Source of the DNA: an uncultured delta proteobacterium
Lineage (GTDB): Bacteria; Myxococcota_A; Polyangia; Polyangiales; Ga0077539
Direction of reading: 5' to 3'
Length of the DNA: 10,012 bases
Assembly (NCBI GenBank): GCA_903885885.1
Contig: CAISKJ010001317.1
Location: forward strand, 1 to 10,012
Shown: positions 1 to 7,925 of the stretch, piece after piece
Layout: each line of letters opens with the position of its first letter
Numbering within the stretch: position 1 is the stretch's first letter
Program-made: the position numbers and the translations under genes
The notes under the pieces: generated by a model
Databases searched by the model: none
What the model saw: only the letters and a program-made list of their open reading frames with translations
What the model was told of the DNA's origin: nothing

Positions 1-1162
1 CCGCGAAGGCGGGGAGGGCGAAGAGCACGTAGCGCTCGGCGTAGGCGGTCTCCTGCCGAAACACGTTGGCCGTGGGGAGCACCGCGCACACGAACCACAG
101 CGCCCAGAAGCGCAGCGGCGTGCGGAGCGCCTCGCGCCAGCGGTACAGCGCGACGCCCAGCGCGGCCGCCGCCGTGAGGGCGAGCGCGGTGTGCGGGAGC
201 GCGAGCCACCCGTCGACGGAGGGCTCGTACGCGAGCGCGGGCCGCGGGAGCACCGACGTCTGCAACGTGTAGAGCAGCGAGAGGAGGGGGCCTTCGGGGT
301 CGGTCCACAGGGCGACGCGGGGGCGCGCCGCGGTGATCATCGCGCCGCGGAGCAGGAACCACCCGCCGAGCGCGAAGGCCACGGGCGCGTAGCGGTCGCG
401 CCAGCGGGCGAACGATCGGCCCGGCGCGTCGTGCGAGAGGTCGAGCGCGTCGCAGGCGACGAACAAGAGGGGCACGGCGACCGCCTGCTCTTTGAAGAGC
501 AGCGCGCCCACGAGGAGCGCGAGGGCGAGGCCGTAGCTGCGCCCGCCGCCGCGGAGCCACGCGAGCACCGCGCCGACGGAGACCGCGAAGCACGCGAGGG
601 TTTCGGGGCCCACGGAGGCGGGGTACACAGCCTCGGAGGCCGCGGGGTGGAGCGCGAGCGCGAGCGCGCCGAGGAGCGCGAAGGGCCCCTCGACGCCGAG
701 GCCCGGCGTGCGAAGAAGCCCATGCACGAGCGACGCGGTGACGCCCATGAGCAGCGCGTTGAGGAGGTGGTAGCGCGTGGCGTCGAGGCCGAAGAGCATC
801 TGCTCGGCGCCGAGCAGGAGGCGCGAGAGCGGGCGGTAGTAGGGGAGCGCGTTCCAGTGCGTGCGCGTGGCGAGGTCGGCGAGGCCCGCGAGGTCGCGCG
901 GCGCGGCGGCGTCGACCACGAGCGGATAGTCGTCGTAGACCCACGGGTTGCGCGCGTGAATGGCGTAGAAGCCCGCGACGCCGAGCGCGAGCGGCGCCGA
1001 TGCCGCGACGAACATCGCGGGCATCACGGGCGGCACGCGCGGGGCCTCGACGACGGGTGCCTCGGCGGGGCTCGCGGGCGCCGGCTTGCGCCGCGGAGGG
1101 GCTACGGGCAGTGCTCTGGGGGCTTTGAACGCGCGCTGCGCGCGACGGTTGGACGACGCCAC
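1..1162 (-). CDS. TMTC/PMT-like GT-C fold membrane glycosyltransferase, C-terminus beyond window
   Basis: I translated this frame by hand; it is open for 387 codons and leaves the window at base 1. After a basic, proline/alanine-rich N-terminus (residues 1-48) come many hydrophobic segments (about 50-68, 160-172, 186-203, 211-238, 260-272, 322-341, 351-366). Motifs typical of TMTC-like and PMT-like transferases are visible: acidic pair YDDYP (76-80) in the first outer loop, YYRPLS (108-113), YHLLNALL (131-138), HPAASEAV (172-179), FKEQAV (223-228) and AERYVLF (375-381). Such enzymes transfer a sugar from a polyprenyl-phosphate carrier to a protein or glycan at the outer face of the inner membrane; here donor and acceptor are unknown. 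TPR repeats, common at the C-terminus of the family, would lie outside the window. The GTG start is the earliest possible because an in-frame TAG lies 12 bases upstream. ATG codons at residues 47 and 50 are alternatives. The gene lies 44 bases after the winged-helix gene, on the same strand. Confidence 0.8.
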   Translation of the reverse strand, partial: MASSNRRAQRAFKAPRALPVAPPRRKPAPASPAEAPVVEAPRVPPVMPAMFVAASAPLALGVAGFYAIHARNPWVYDDYPLVVDAAAPRDLAGLADLATRTHWNALPYYRPLSRLLLGAEQMLFGLDATRYHLLNALLMGVTASLVHGLLRTPGLGVEGPFALLGALALALHPAASEAVYPASVGPETLACFAVSVGAVLAWLRGGGRSYGLALALLVGALLFKEQAVAVPLLFVACDALDLSHDAPGRSFARWRDRYAPVAFALGGWFLLRGAMITAARPRVALWTDPEGPLLSLLYTLQTSVLPRPALAYEPSVDGWLALPHTALALTAAAALGVALYRWREALRTPLRFWALWFVCAVLPTANVFRQETAYAERYVLFALPAFA

Positions 1163-1206
1163 GGCGCGAGACTATCGCACTCGGCCCTCGCGTCGGGAGC
1201 GCTCGC

Positions 1207-1692
1207 TCACCCGGTGAGAGAAACGGCTTCGAAGGCGCCGTCGTCGCGCTGGCGCTCGAGCGTGACGGCGTCGCCGACGAGCGCGAGGCGGTAGCCGCGG
1301 GCGTCGTCGTCGGGCGCTCCGCAGGCGAGCGGCGCTCCGGCGGCGCGGATCACGGCGGCCACCACGGCGAGCTCGGTGCCCCCGGCGCGCAGCGTACGCA
1401 GCACCTCGTCGTGGCGCTGCGCCTTCGCGAGAACCGCGCGCGTGATGGCCTCGGCGCGCTCGACGCCCTTCGCGTTGGAGCGCACGGCGCCGCCGACCTC
1501 GAAGGCGATGAGCTCCTCTTCGTTCAAGCGACGCGCGGCGAAGAGGGCCTCTTCGGGCGAGAGTCGCATGCGGTTGCGCACGGCCTCGAGGCTCGTGTCA
1601 CGCTCGGCGTGTGCCTTCGCGAGCATCGAGACGCCGATGAGAAAGCGCGCGCAGGTGTCGCGGCGCCGTTCGAAGTTCCATCCCGCGGTCAT
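1207..1692 (-). CDS. Small hypothetical protein with a putative N-terminal winged-helix domain
   Basis: This is a 161-aa soluble protein without a signal peptide or membrane segment, and I recognise no family. Residues 16-75 look like a winged helix-turn-helix: a first helix (FLIGVSMLAKAHAE), a second short helix around SLEAVRNRMR, a candidate recognition helix LSPEEALFAARRLNEEELI, and then a possible wing with VGGAVRSNAKG. Residues 75-120 look helical, and the last 30 residues look like short beta strands (RGYRLALVGDAVTLERQ). The arrangement resembles MarR-type or PadR-type regulators, but the protein could equally be a non-DNA-binding domain. It begins 39 bases after the stop of the DUF1254 gene and ends 44 bases before the glycosyltransferase gene, so co-transcription is possible. 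A CTGTACAC octamer 30 bases before the ATG suggests it may have its own promoter. No Shine-Dalgarno is evident. Confidence 0.7.
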   Translation of the reverse strand: MTAGWNFERRRDTCARFLIGVSMLAKAHAERDTSLEAVRNRMRLSPEEALFAARRLNEEELIAFEVGGAVRSNAKGVERAEAITRAVLAKAQRHDEVLRTLRAGGTELAVVAAVIRAAGAPLACGAPDDDARGYRLALVGDAVTLERQRDDGAFEAVSLTG

Positions 1693-1721
1693 GGCGACAC
1701 GTATGTGCGCTCTCGCGTCGG

Positions 1722-1729
1722 GTGTACAG
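1722..1729 (-). promoter_or_regulatory. CTGTACAC octamer 30 bases upstream of the winged-helix gene
   Basis: On the minus strand CTGTACAC, with palindromic core TGTACA, lies 30 bases before the ATG at 1692. The same octamer is at the same distance before the DUF1254 gene start at 3081. It could be a promoter -10 region or an operator. No consensus -35 is evident, so the role is inferred only from repetition and spacing. Confidence 0.3.
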
Positions 1730-1731
1730 CG

Positions 1732-3081
1732 TCAGTCGAGGCGCTCGACGGCGGGCATCGACCACGCGCCGCGCAGCGCCTCGGGCTTCGGCCCGTAGAG
1801 CCGCGCGTTCAAGAGAAAGGCTTCGCCCGCGCGCACCGGGAGCCAGTTGGCGCGCGCGGCGCCGTCGGGCGGTGTCGCCTGCACCTGGAGGTCGAGGGAG
1901 CCGTCGGGGTTGGGGCGCAGCGCGTCGCGGTCTCCGATCGCGTAGCGCCCGGTGCCGGTGTCGAGCAGCGCGTCGTCGGCGCCGTAGGCGGTCACCGACC
2001 AGAAGGCGTTCACCGGCGGCAGCGCGCCGGCCGCGAAGTGAATGCGGTACCGATGGCTCCCGTGGAGGGGCTCACCGCGCCCGTCGACGCGCGCGTTGGG
2101 GTACATCGCATCGACCGGGAGGTTGGCCCCGAGGCCCACCATCGCCACCGCGCCGCGCACCTCGTAGTTCGTGCCGTAGCGACCGAGAATCGACGGCGGC
2201 GTCGACCAGCCGCGCACGAGGTCGGGCGGGTTCTTCAGGCGTCGTGCGATGGCGCGGTCGGCGATCCAGCGGCCGAGGGAGACGCTCCATCGGTCGAGCG
2301 CGTTCCAGTGCAGCGGGCGACCGGGAACGACGCCGAGGGCGGCGAGGCGACGCATCATGGGGGCGTCGGCGGCGGTCGGGGGATTGTCGACCATGAGCGT
2401 TGCGAGGCGCGTGAAGAAGGCCTCGGCGCTCATCGCGCGCACCTGCTCCACCGGGGGATCGGGGCGCTCCTGCGCGCGGTGCCACGGCGGCGTCGCGCGC
2501 GGTGTGAGGGGCCGCAGGGTGACGGCGTCTTGCAGGCGGTGCACGAGGGGAAGGTCGGCGTCGCCGTTGGTCTGCGTGCGCCCGATGAGCCACACGATGC
2601 GCGTCGGCGCGCGGAGCACGGTGAGGCCGTCGGGGGCTGCGCCGCGCCACGCGGGGCCCACGAGGAGGTAGCGGCCGCCCGCGGTGCCCGCGCTGCGCGT
2701 GCCGGGCGAGGCGAAGACGTTGGTCCACGCGTCCATGAAGGGGAAGAGCTCGTAGCGCGCGGCGTTGGGCGGTGTTTCGAAGACGAAGGGCCCATCGTTC
2801 ATGTCGATGAAGGCCGTGGTGTAGAGCGTGTCGACGTTGGGGCGCACCACGGCGCGAAAGCGCGCGTCGGGAAACTCGCGCACGCGCACGAGCTCGTTCG
2901 CGGGGCCCACGGTGAGCGCGGCGCTCTCGCGCGTCACGTCCATGATGACCAGCGGGTAGCCGAAGACGTAGGCGCGCGCGCCGTCGAGGGCGACCTTGAG
3001 GAACACACCGACCGCGAGGAGCGTGAGCGCGACGAGCACCCGCGCGGTGCGCCGCTTGCGCTTCGTCGGTACGAGGGGCAT
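1732..3081 (-). CDS. Membrane-anchored DUF1254/DUF1214 domain protein
   Basis: The 449-aa product starts with a basic stretch and one hydrophobic helix (residues 13-32), a signal anchor or uncleaved signal, so the body is probably periplasmic. The DUF1254 part is seen around residues 60-195, with PNVDTLYTTAFIDM (81-94), a form of the family's NVDTLYS motif, then FVFETPP and RYELFPFMDAWTNVFASPGTRS. The DUF1214 part closes the protein: FWSVTAYG (360-367), GRYAIGDR (378-385), LRPNPDGSLDLQVQ (388-401), NWLPV (412-416) and LNARLYGPKPEAL (424-436). Both domains are usually found together in proteins near 450 aa; their biochemical function is not established. The ATG at 3081 was chosen because the open frame upstream runs through the tandem repeat array and gives only low-complexity RRAAS-like sequence, and because the anchor helix then sits at a normal distance from the start. 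It is first in a run of three leftward genes. Confidence 0.88.
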   Translation of the reverse strand: MPLVPTKRKRRTARVLVALTLLAVGVFLKVALDGARAYVFGYPLVIMDVTRESAALTVGPANELVRVREFPDARFRAVVRPNVDTLYTTAFIDMNDGPFVFETPPNAARYELFPFMDAWTNVFASPGTRSAGTAGGRYLLVGPAWRGAAPDGLTVLRAPTRIVWLIGRTQTNGDADLPLVHRLQDAVTLRPLTPRATPPWHRAQERPDPPVEQVRAMSAEAFFTRLATLMVDNPPTAADAPMMRRLAALGVVPGRPLHWNALDRWSVSLGRWIADRAIARRLKNPPDLVRGWSTPPSILGRYGTNYEVRGAVAMVGLGANLPVDAMYPNARVDGRGEPLHGSHRYRIHFAAGALPPVNAFWSVTAYGADDALLDTGTGRYAIGDRDALRPNPDGSLDLQVQATPPDGAARANWLPVRAGEAFLLNARLYGPKPEALRGAWSMPAVERLD

Positions 3082-3110
3082 GGCGCGAGGGTCGCGCGGC
3101 GGCGGGCCGT

Positions 3111-3118
3111 GTGTACAG
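3111..3118 (-). promoter_or_regulatory. CTGTACAC octamer 30 bases upstream of the DUF1254 gene
   Basis: This is the same octamer at the same distance (30 bases) from a start codon as before the winged-helix gene at 1692. The rest of the two leaders does not align except for a few bases just before the ATG. It may be a shared promoter core or operator for the leftward genes. Function is inferred. Confidence 0.3.
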
Positions 3119-3154
3119 GTCCGATCAGCGGAGCGAGAAGGTCGCGTGCGCGAT

Positions 3155-3298
3155 GCAGCCCTCCGCGACGGCGAGGCAGCCCTCCGCGACGTTGAGGCAG
3201 CCCTTCGCGATGGCGAGGCAGCGCTCCCGCACGTGAGGCAGCCTTCCGTGATGGTGAGGCAGCGTTCTCGGGCATGAGGCAGCCCTTCACAGAGGCGA
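3155..3298. repeat. Tandem array of seven 20-21 bp units in the divergent intergenic region
   Basis: Units begin with gcagc at 3155, 3176, 3197, 3218, 3238, 3259 and 3279, giving steps of 21, 21, 21, 20, 21 and 20 bases. The left three are nearly identical, of the form gcagcccttcgcgatgg followed by a short gag-ending tail. The right four are more diverged, but all keep gcagc, and all but the last keep the gag at the unit end. There are no unique spacers, so it is not a CRISPR. The array fills most of the 263-bp gap between the divergent genes at 3081 and 3345, and its last unit contains the proposed -35 box of the rightward promoter. The 20-base steps break every reading frame, so the array is unlikely to be coding. 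Confidence 0.85.
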
Positions 3299-3313
3299 TT
3301 CCTCACCTTTAAC
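3286..3313 (+). promoter_or_regulatory. Candidate sigma70-type promoter for the rightward genes
   Basis: TTCACA at 3286-3291 differs from the -35 consensus at one base, and TTTAAC at 3308-3313 matches the -10 consensus at four of six, with a 16-base spacer. This AT-rich patch stands out from its GC-rich surroundings. Transcription would start near 3320, leaving a leader of about 25 bases before the ATG at 3345. The -35 lies inside the last tandem repeat unit, so a factor bound to the array could affect it. Confidence 0.4.
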
Positions 3314-3344
3314 CTCCGAGGCCGACTTGGTAGAGTGCGAAGCC

Positions 3345-4121
3345 ATGGCGACCTCCAAGAAGACCGAGAAGAATTCGCGCGATGTGCTCACGGCTGCGGT
3401 GCTCGCAGCGATGAAGGCGCTCCCCCCCGACGAGGTGCGGCGTGAGCCCTCGTACCTCAAAGACCGCGTCTCGTGGCTGCGCTCGCTGGTGACGCTCGTC
3501 GCGAAGGATCACGCTGGCCTCGTGCTCGCGCCGCTCGATCCGCCACTCCCGAAGGGCGATCTCGACCTGTTTCCTGCGCTGGTCGAGCGCATCGGCGCGA
3601 CCGACGCGGCGCGCGCGATCGAGGGGCGACCGGCGACGCTTACCCCCGACGAGCTCGCGCAGATCGCCACGCTGAGGGGGCACCAGGAGAAGCTCGACCG
3701 GGCGTTTCGCGTGCGGCTGCGCGGCGACCGCGCCGGGCTGCGGCTGCTCGCGGACATTCGTCGTGGTGCGGCGGGCGACCCCGAAGACATGCTGGCCGAC
3801 GCGCGCAGGCTGGTGGCCCTCGCCGACGACGCGAAGCACGCGGCGTGGATCGGCGCGTTGAAGAAGGGCGAGCCGCAGGCGGTGGTGGCCCTACGCGGGG
3901 CGATCCCGGGGCTCGAGGCGCTCGCCAACCGCGTGGCGGGCGCGCAGGGCGGGAGCGCGTCGCGCGACGGGCTGCGGCGGGCGCTCACGCTGGCGTTGCG
4001 CCTCGCCGACCGCATCGTGACGGCGGGCGAGTACCACACGTCGGACCTCGCGGGCCGCGAGGGCGACTACAAGCGCTTCAAGCGCCCCGCGGTGCGCAAG
4101 CCCGCGAATAAGACGGCGTAG
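3345..4121 (+). CDS. Unrecognised helical protein upstream of the Septu-like pair
   Basis: This 258-aa protein matches no family I recognise. It has no signal peptide or membrane helix and looks mostly alpha-helical. There is a basic start (MATSKKTEKNSR), a helical region with the block PSYLKDRVSWLRSLVTLVAKDHAGLV, an LDPPLPKGDLDLFPALVERIGA segment, a long charged middle of arginine-rich helices, and a lysine-rich tail (KRFKRPAVRKPANKTA) that could touch nucleic acid. The ATG at 3345 is preferred over an in-frame TTG at 3327, because the latter falls almost on the predicted transcription start. The ribosome binding site is weak. The gene ends 59 bases before the ATPase gene on the same strand, so it could be the first gene of the same transcript, although a 9-bp hairpin covers its stop codon. 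It may be an accessory defence component, or an unrelated lineage-specific gene. Confidence 0.7.
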   Translation: MATSKKTEKNSRDVLTAAVLAAMKALPPDEVRREPSYLKDRVSWLRSLVTLVAKDHAGLVLAPLDPPLPKGDLDLFPALVERIGATDAARAIEGRPATLTPDELAQIATLRGHQEKLDRAFRVRLRGDRAGLRLLADIRRGAAGDPEDMLADARRLVALADDAKHAAWIGALKKGEPQAVVALRGAIPGLEALANRVAGAQGGSASRDGLRRALTLALRLADRIVTAGEYHTSDLAGREGDYKRFKRPAVRKPANKTA

Positions 4122-4129
4122 CGGGCTTG
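4097..4129 (+). other. Inverted repeat spanning the stop codon of the 258-aa protein gene
   Basis: The arms caagcccgc (4097-4105) and gcgggcttg (4121-4129) are perfect 9-base complements around a 15-base loop, and the TAG stop lies at 4119-4121. No run of T follows, so it is not a classical intrinsic terminator. It could be a weak terminator, an RNA-stability stem, or a device that lowers expression of the downstream ATPase relative to the first gene. Confidence 0.5.
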
Positions 4130-4180
4130 GGAGTGCTGTTGCGCAGCCGTGTGACCGCGTGAAACAGTCGAGCGTCTGCC

Positions 4181-5538
<1,358 letters not shown>

Positions 5539-5542
<4 letters not shown>

Positions 5543-6393
5543 GGCGCCTGCGGCGCATCGCGCTGCCAACGCGTGCGCTCGACGCGTTGGCGGCCTATCA
5601 AAGCGCGCTCGACCGCGCCGTCAAAGCCGAGCGCAAGAAGAGGCTTCCGAAGGTCGGCGAGCGGGTCGAAGCGACGTGGCAGGGGCGGCGCCCCAACCGC
5701 GCGATCGAGGCCGTCAGGTGCGCGTTGCGCGCGATGGCCTCGGGGCTCGAGCGGTGTATGTACTGTGAAGACAGCCACGGCTGCGACGTCGAGCACCTCT
5801 ACCCGAAGGTGCCGCGCCCCGAGCGGACCTTCGTCTGGTCGAACCTTCTTTGGATTTGCGCGATCTGCAACCGTCAGAAGAACGATGCGTTCGACGAGGC
5901 GATGCTCGATCCAACCGTCGATGACCCCTTCGAGCACCTCGCCCTCTCGCTCGCGACGGGGCGCTATGTGGCCCGTGAAGGCAGTCATCGAGGAGCGGCG
6001 ACCCTGCGCGTCATGCCTCGCCTCGCCTCCGAGCAGACGCTCATTCGCGGCCGTCATAACGCCGTTGTGAAGCTCCATGCCTTTCTGCGCGACTACGACG
6101 GCCACCGCGCGCAGGGTAGGATCGCAGAAGCAGACGCGATCCGCCGTGTCGTTGTCGAGGAGCCCTTCAGCGCCACCTTCGCCGCGCTGCTCCGCGCATC
6201 GAAGGAGCCCGGCGCCGCCGATGTGCTCGACGACGACCTGCTGGCCGTGCTGTCGCGTCAGCCCGAGATGTACGACTGGCTCAACGATGCCGACGCCGCG
6301 CGTGCCGACGCAGCCAGGACGAAGATCGAGGCCCTGGCGAAGGCGATTCGTATTCGCCGAAGCTCGCGGAAGAAGCGCGCCCCTCGCGCGTGA
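5539..6393 (+). CDS. ptuB: Septu-like PtuB: HNH endonuclease (TIGR02646-like)
   Basis: The 284-aa protein carries an HNH nuclease core: CMYC (C73, C76), DVEHLYPK with E85, H86 and K90, then FVWSNLLWICAICNRQK with N102, C107, C110, N111 and K114. The four cysteines should bind a structural zinc, and H86 is the likely catalytic base. The spacing, the EH-x-x-PK motif and the W-x-NLL...C-x-x-CN-x-x-K block are typical of PtuB and related TIGR02646 proteins. They are followed by the usual LDPTVDDPFEHLALSLATGRYV region (123-144). An N-terminal basic helix (about 20-60) and a C-terminal helical region ending in a very basic tail (RIRRSSRKKRAPRA) flank the core. The start ATG overlaps the ATPase stop (ATGA), so translation is probably coupled and both proteins are made together. 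The predicted role is the DNA-cutting effector of the anti-phage pair. No reverse transcriptase or msr-like element is present, so this is not a retron that borrows PtuAB effectors. Confidence 0.87.
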
Positions 6394-6563
6394 TGCGCTG
6401 ACTCGCGCGCCGCGCGCCGCGGCGCACTACATCGACCCCGATTGTCTGGCGGCGCTCGCGGCGCACCCCGAGATACGCGGCTGGGCGTCCCCATAGACCC
6501 ACCGCCGCGCCGCACGCCATCGGTAGACGACGCCTCTGCGGGCGTGTATTGCTTCGCGCCCGA
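6394..6563 (+). other. Gap between the nuclease gene and aroA, with a possible coding remnant
   Basis: The first part holds a GC palindrome (gcgccgcggcgc near 6415-6426) without a loop or T-run. Bases 6440-6496 read as DCLAALAAHPEIRGWASP followed by a TAG stop. This resembles DLLAVLSRQPEMYDWLND, residues 233-250 of the nuclease just upstream, with about 29 of 48 bases matching in my ungapped alignment. It may be the decayed C-terminus of a second PtuB-like gene, or chance. The remaining 67 bases must carry any promoter for aroA, but I see no convincing -35/-10 pair. Confidence 0.25.
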
Positions 6564-7925
6564 ATGACCACCCGACGCTGGCGCATCTCTCCCTCGCAGA
6601 AGCCTTTGCGGGGCGCGTTCGATCTGCCCGGCGACAAGTCCATCGGGCACCGCGCGCTCATTCTCTCGTCGCTCGCGAAGGGCACCTCGACGCTGCGCAA
6701 CCTCTCGGGCGGCGACGACAACCTCCGCACCCGCGCGGCCCTCGCCGCCCTCGGGGTCACCCTGCGCGATGAGGGCGCCGCGCTCGTCGTCGAGGGCGTC
6801 GGCCTCGACGGGCTCCGCGCGCCCTCGGGCGACCTCGACTGCGGCAACTCGGGCACCTCGATGCGCCTCCTCGCGGGCGTGCTCGTCGCGCAAGACTTCG
6901 CCTCGCGCCTCGTCGGCGACGGCTCCCTTTCGAAGCGCCCCATGGGTCGCATCACGCGGCCGCTGCGAGGCCGCGGCGCGCGCATCGAGGGCGCCATCGA
7001 CCCGGTGAAGCGCGACGAGGTGGCGCCGCTCGACATCGCTCCGCTCGACCGTGGGAGGCGCCTCGTCGAGCTCGAGTACGACCTCCCCGTGGCGAGCGCG
7101 CAGGTGAAGACGTGCCTGCTCCTCTCGGGGCTGTGGGCCGACGGGCTCACCGCGCTGCGCGAGCCTCACGTGTCGCGCGATCACACCGAGCGCATGCTGT
7201 CGGCGATGGGAGCGCCCGTGAGCACCCTCGGCAGCGCCGTGATGTTCGACCCCACGGGGTGGAACGGCGAGCTCGCGCCCCTCGACCTCGACGTGCCCGG
7301 CGACCCCTCGTCGGCGGCCTTTCTGCTCGTGGCGGCCCATGTGGTTCAGGGCAGTCGCATCGCGGCGCGGCGCGTGTGCACCAACCCCACGCGCGCGGGC
7401 TTTCTCGAGGTGCTGCGCGACATGGGCGGCGGCGTGGCCATCGACCCGAAGGGCGAGCGCGGCGGCGAGCCCGTGGCCAACCTGCACGTGGGCCTCGGCG
7501 AGGCGGGTGTGTTTCGTCGCGGTGCGCGCGTGGGCGGCGAGCTCGCGGTGCGGTGCATCGACGAGGTGCCGGCGCTGGTGGCGGCCGCGGCGGTGGCGCC
7601 GGGCGAGAGCCGCTTCGACGACCTGAGCGAGCTGCGGGTGAAAGAGAGCGACCGCGTGGCGGCCCTCGTCGAGATGGTGCGCGCCTTCGGCCTCGGCGCC
7701 GCGGCGCACGGCGACGGGTTCACCGTGCAGGGGGGAGTTCCCCGCGGTGGGGCGACGGTGCGCTCGCACGGCGACCATCGCATCGCCATGGCGGCGGCGG
7801 TGCTCGCCCTCGCGGCCGACGGCGCGACGATCGTCGACGACGTGGCGTGCGTCGACACGAGCTTTCCGAGCTTCGCGGCCATTCTGCGGGGCCTCGGCGC
7901 AGACCTCGAGGTGGTGGAGTCATGA
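6564..7925 (+). CDS. aroA: 3-phosphoshikimate 1-carboxyvinyltransferase (EPSP synthase), class II type
   Basis: This cytoplasmic enzyme joins phosphoenolpyruvate to shikimate-3-phosphate, the sixth step of the shikimate pathway to aromatic amino acids. The product of 453 aa is full length. Conserved blocks are all present: LPGDKSIGHRALI with K25, CGNSGTSMR (G97 in the GNSGT loop), SKRPMGR, SAQVK (178-182), SRDHTERM (R205-E209), NPTR (274-277), RVKESDR (K360-R364) and SHGDHRIAMA. The set R-D-H-T-E, GDKS, SAQVK and NPTR corresponds to the four motifs used to define class II enzymes such as Agrobacterium CP4. The residue aligned with Ala100 of CP4 is glycine here, as in class I and Bacillus-type enzymes. 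The ATG at 6564 is chosen because PGDKS then sits near residue 22, as usual; an in-frame TTG lies five codons upstream. The stop overlaps the cmk start by 4 bases. Confidence 0.96.
   Translation: MTTRRWRISPSQKPLRGAFDLPGDKSIGHRALILSSLAKGTSTLRNLSGGDDNLRTRAALAALGVTLRDEGAALVVEGVGLDGLRAPSGDLDCGNSGTSMRLLAGVLVAQDFASRLVGDGSLSKRPMGRITRPLRGRGARIEGAIDPVKRDEVAPLDIAPLDRGRRLVELEYDLPVASAQVKTCLLLSGLWADGLTALREPHVSRDHTERMLSAMGAPVSTLGSAVMFDPTGWNGELAPLDLDVPGDPSSAAFLLVAAHVVQGSRIAARRVCTNPTRAGFLEVLRDMGGGVAIDPKGERGGEPVANLHVGLGEAGVFRRGARVGGELAVRCIDEVPALVAAAAVAPGESRFDDLSELRVKESDRVAALVEMVRAFGLGAAAHGDGFTVQGGVPRGGATVRSHGDHRIAMAAAVLALAADGATIVDDVACVDTSFPSFAAILRGLGADLEVVES

Noticed and set aside
191..1294. Long plus-strand open frame of 367 codons
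   Set aside because: The translation is Arg/Glu/Gly-rich low complexity and lies antisense to a frame with clear TMTC-like motifs; it is a high-GC by-product.
1411..3195. 594-codon plus-strand open frame
   Set aside because: It is antisense to the winged-helix and DUF1254/DUF1214 genes, with a biased His/Arg/Glu composition and no domain.
3155..3298. CRISPR array
   Set aside because: The units are directly adjacent with no unique spacers and there are no cas genes.
3082..3306. 75-codon N-terminal extension of the DUF1254 protein
   Set aside because: The extension reads RRAAS-like repeats from the tandem array and would push the membrane anchor to residue 88; the ATG at 3081 fits better.
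3327..3344. TTG start six codons before the chosen ATG of the 258-aa protein
   Set aside because: It would lie only a few bases from the predicted transcription start and has no ribosome binding site; the ATG at 3345 is favoured.
6415..6426. Palindrome gcgccgcggcgc as a terminator of the nuclease gene
   Set aside because: It has no loop and no following T-run; such GC palindromes are expected at this base composition.
6258..7778. 506-codon minus-strand open frame
   Set aside because: It is antisense to the nuclease C-terminus and aroA, both firmly identified, and its composition is typical of a shadow frame.
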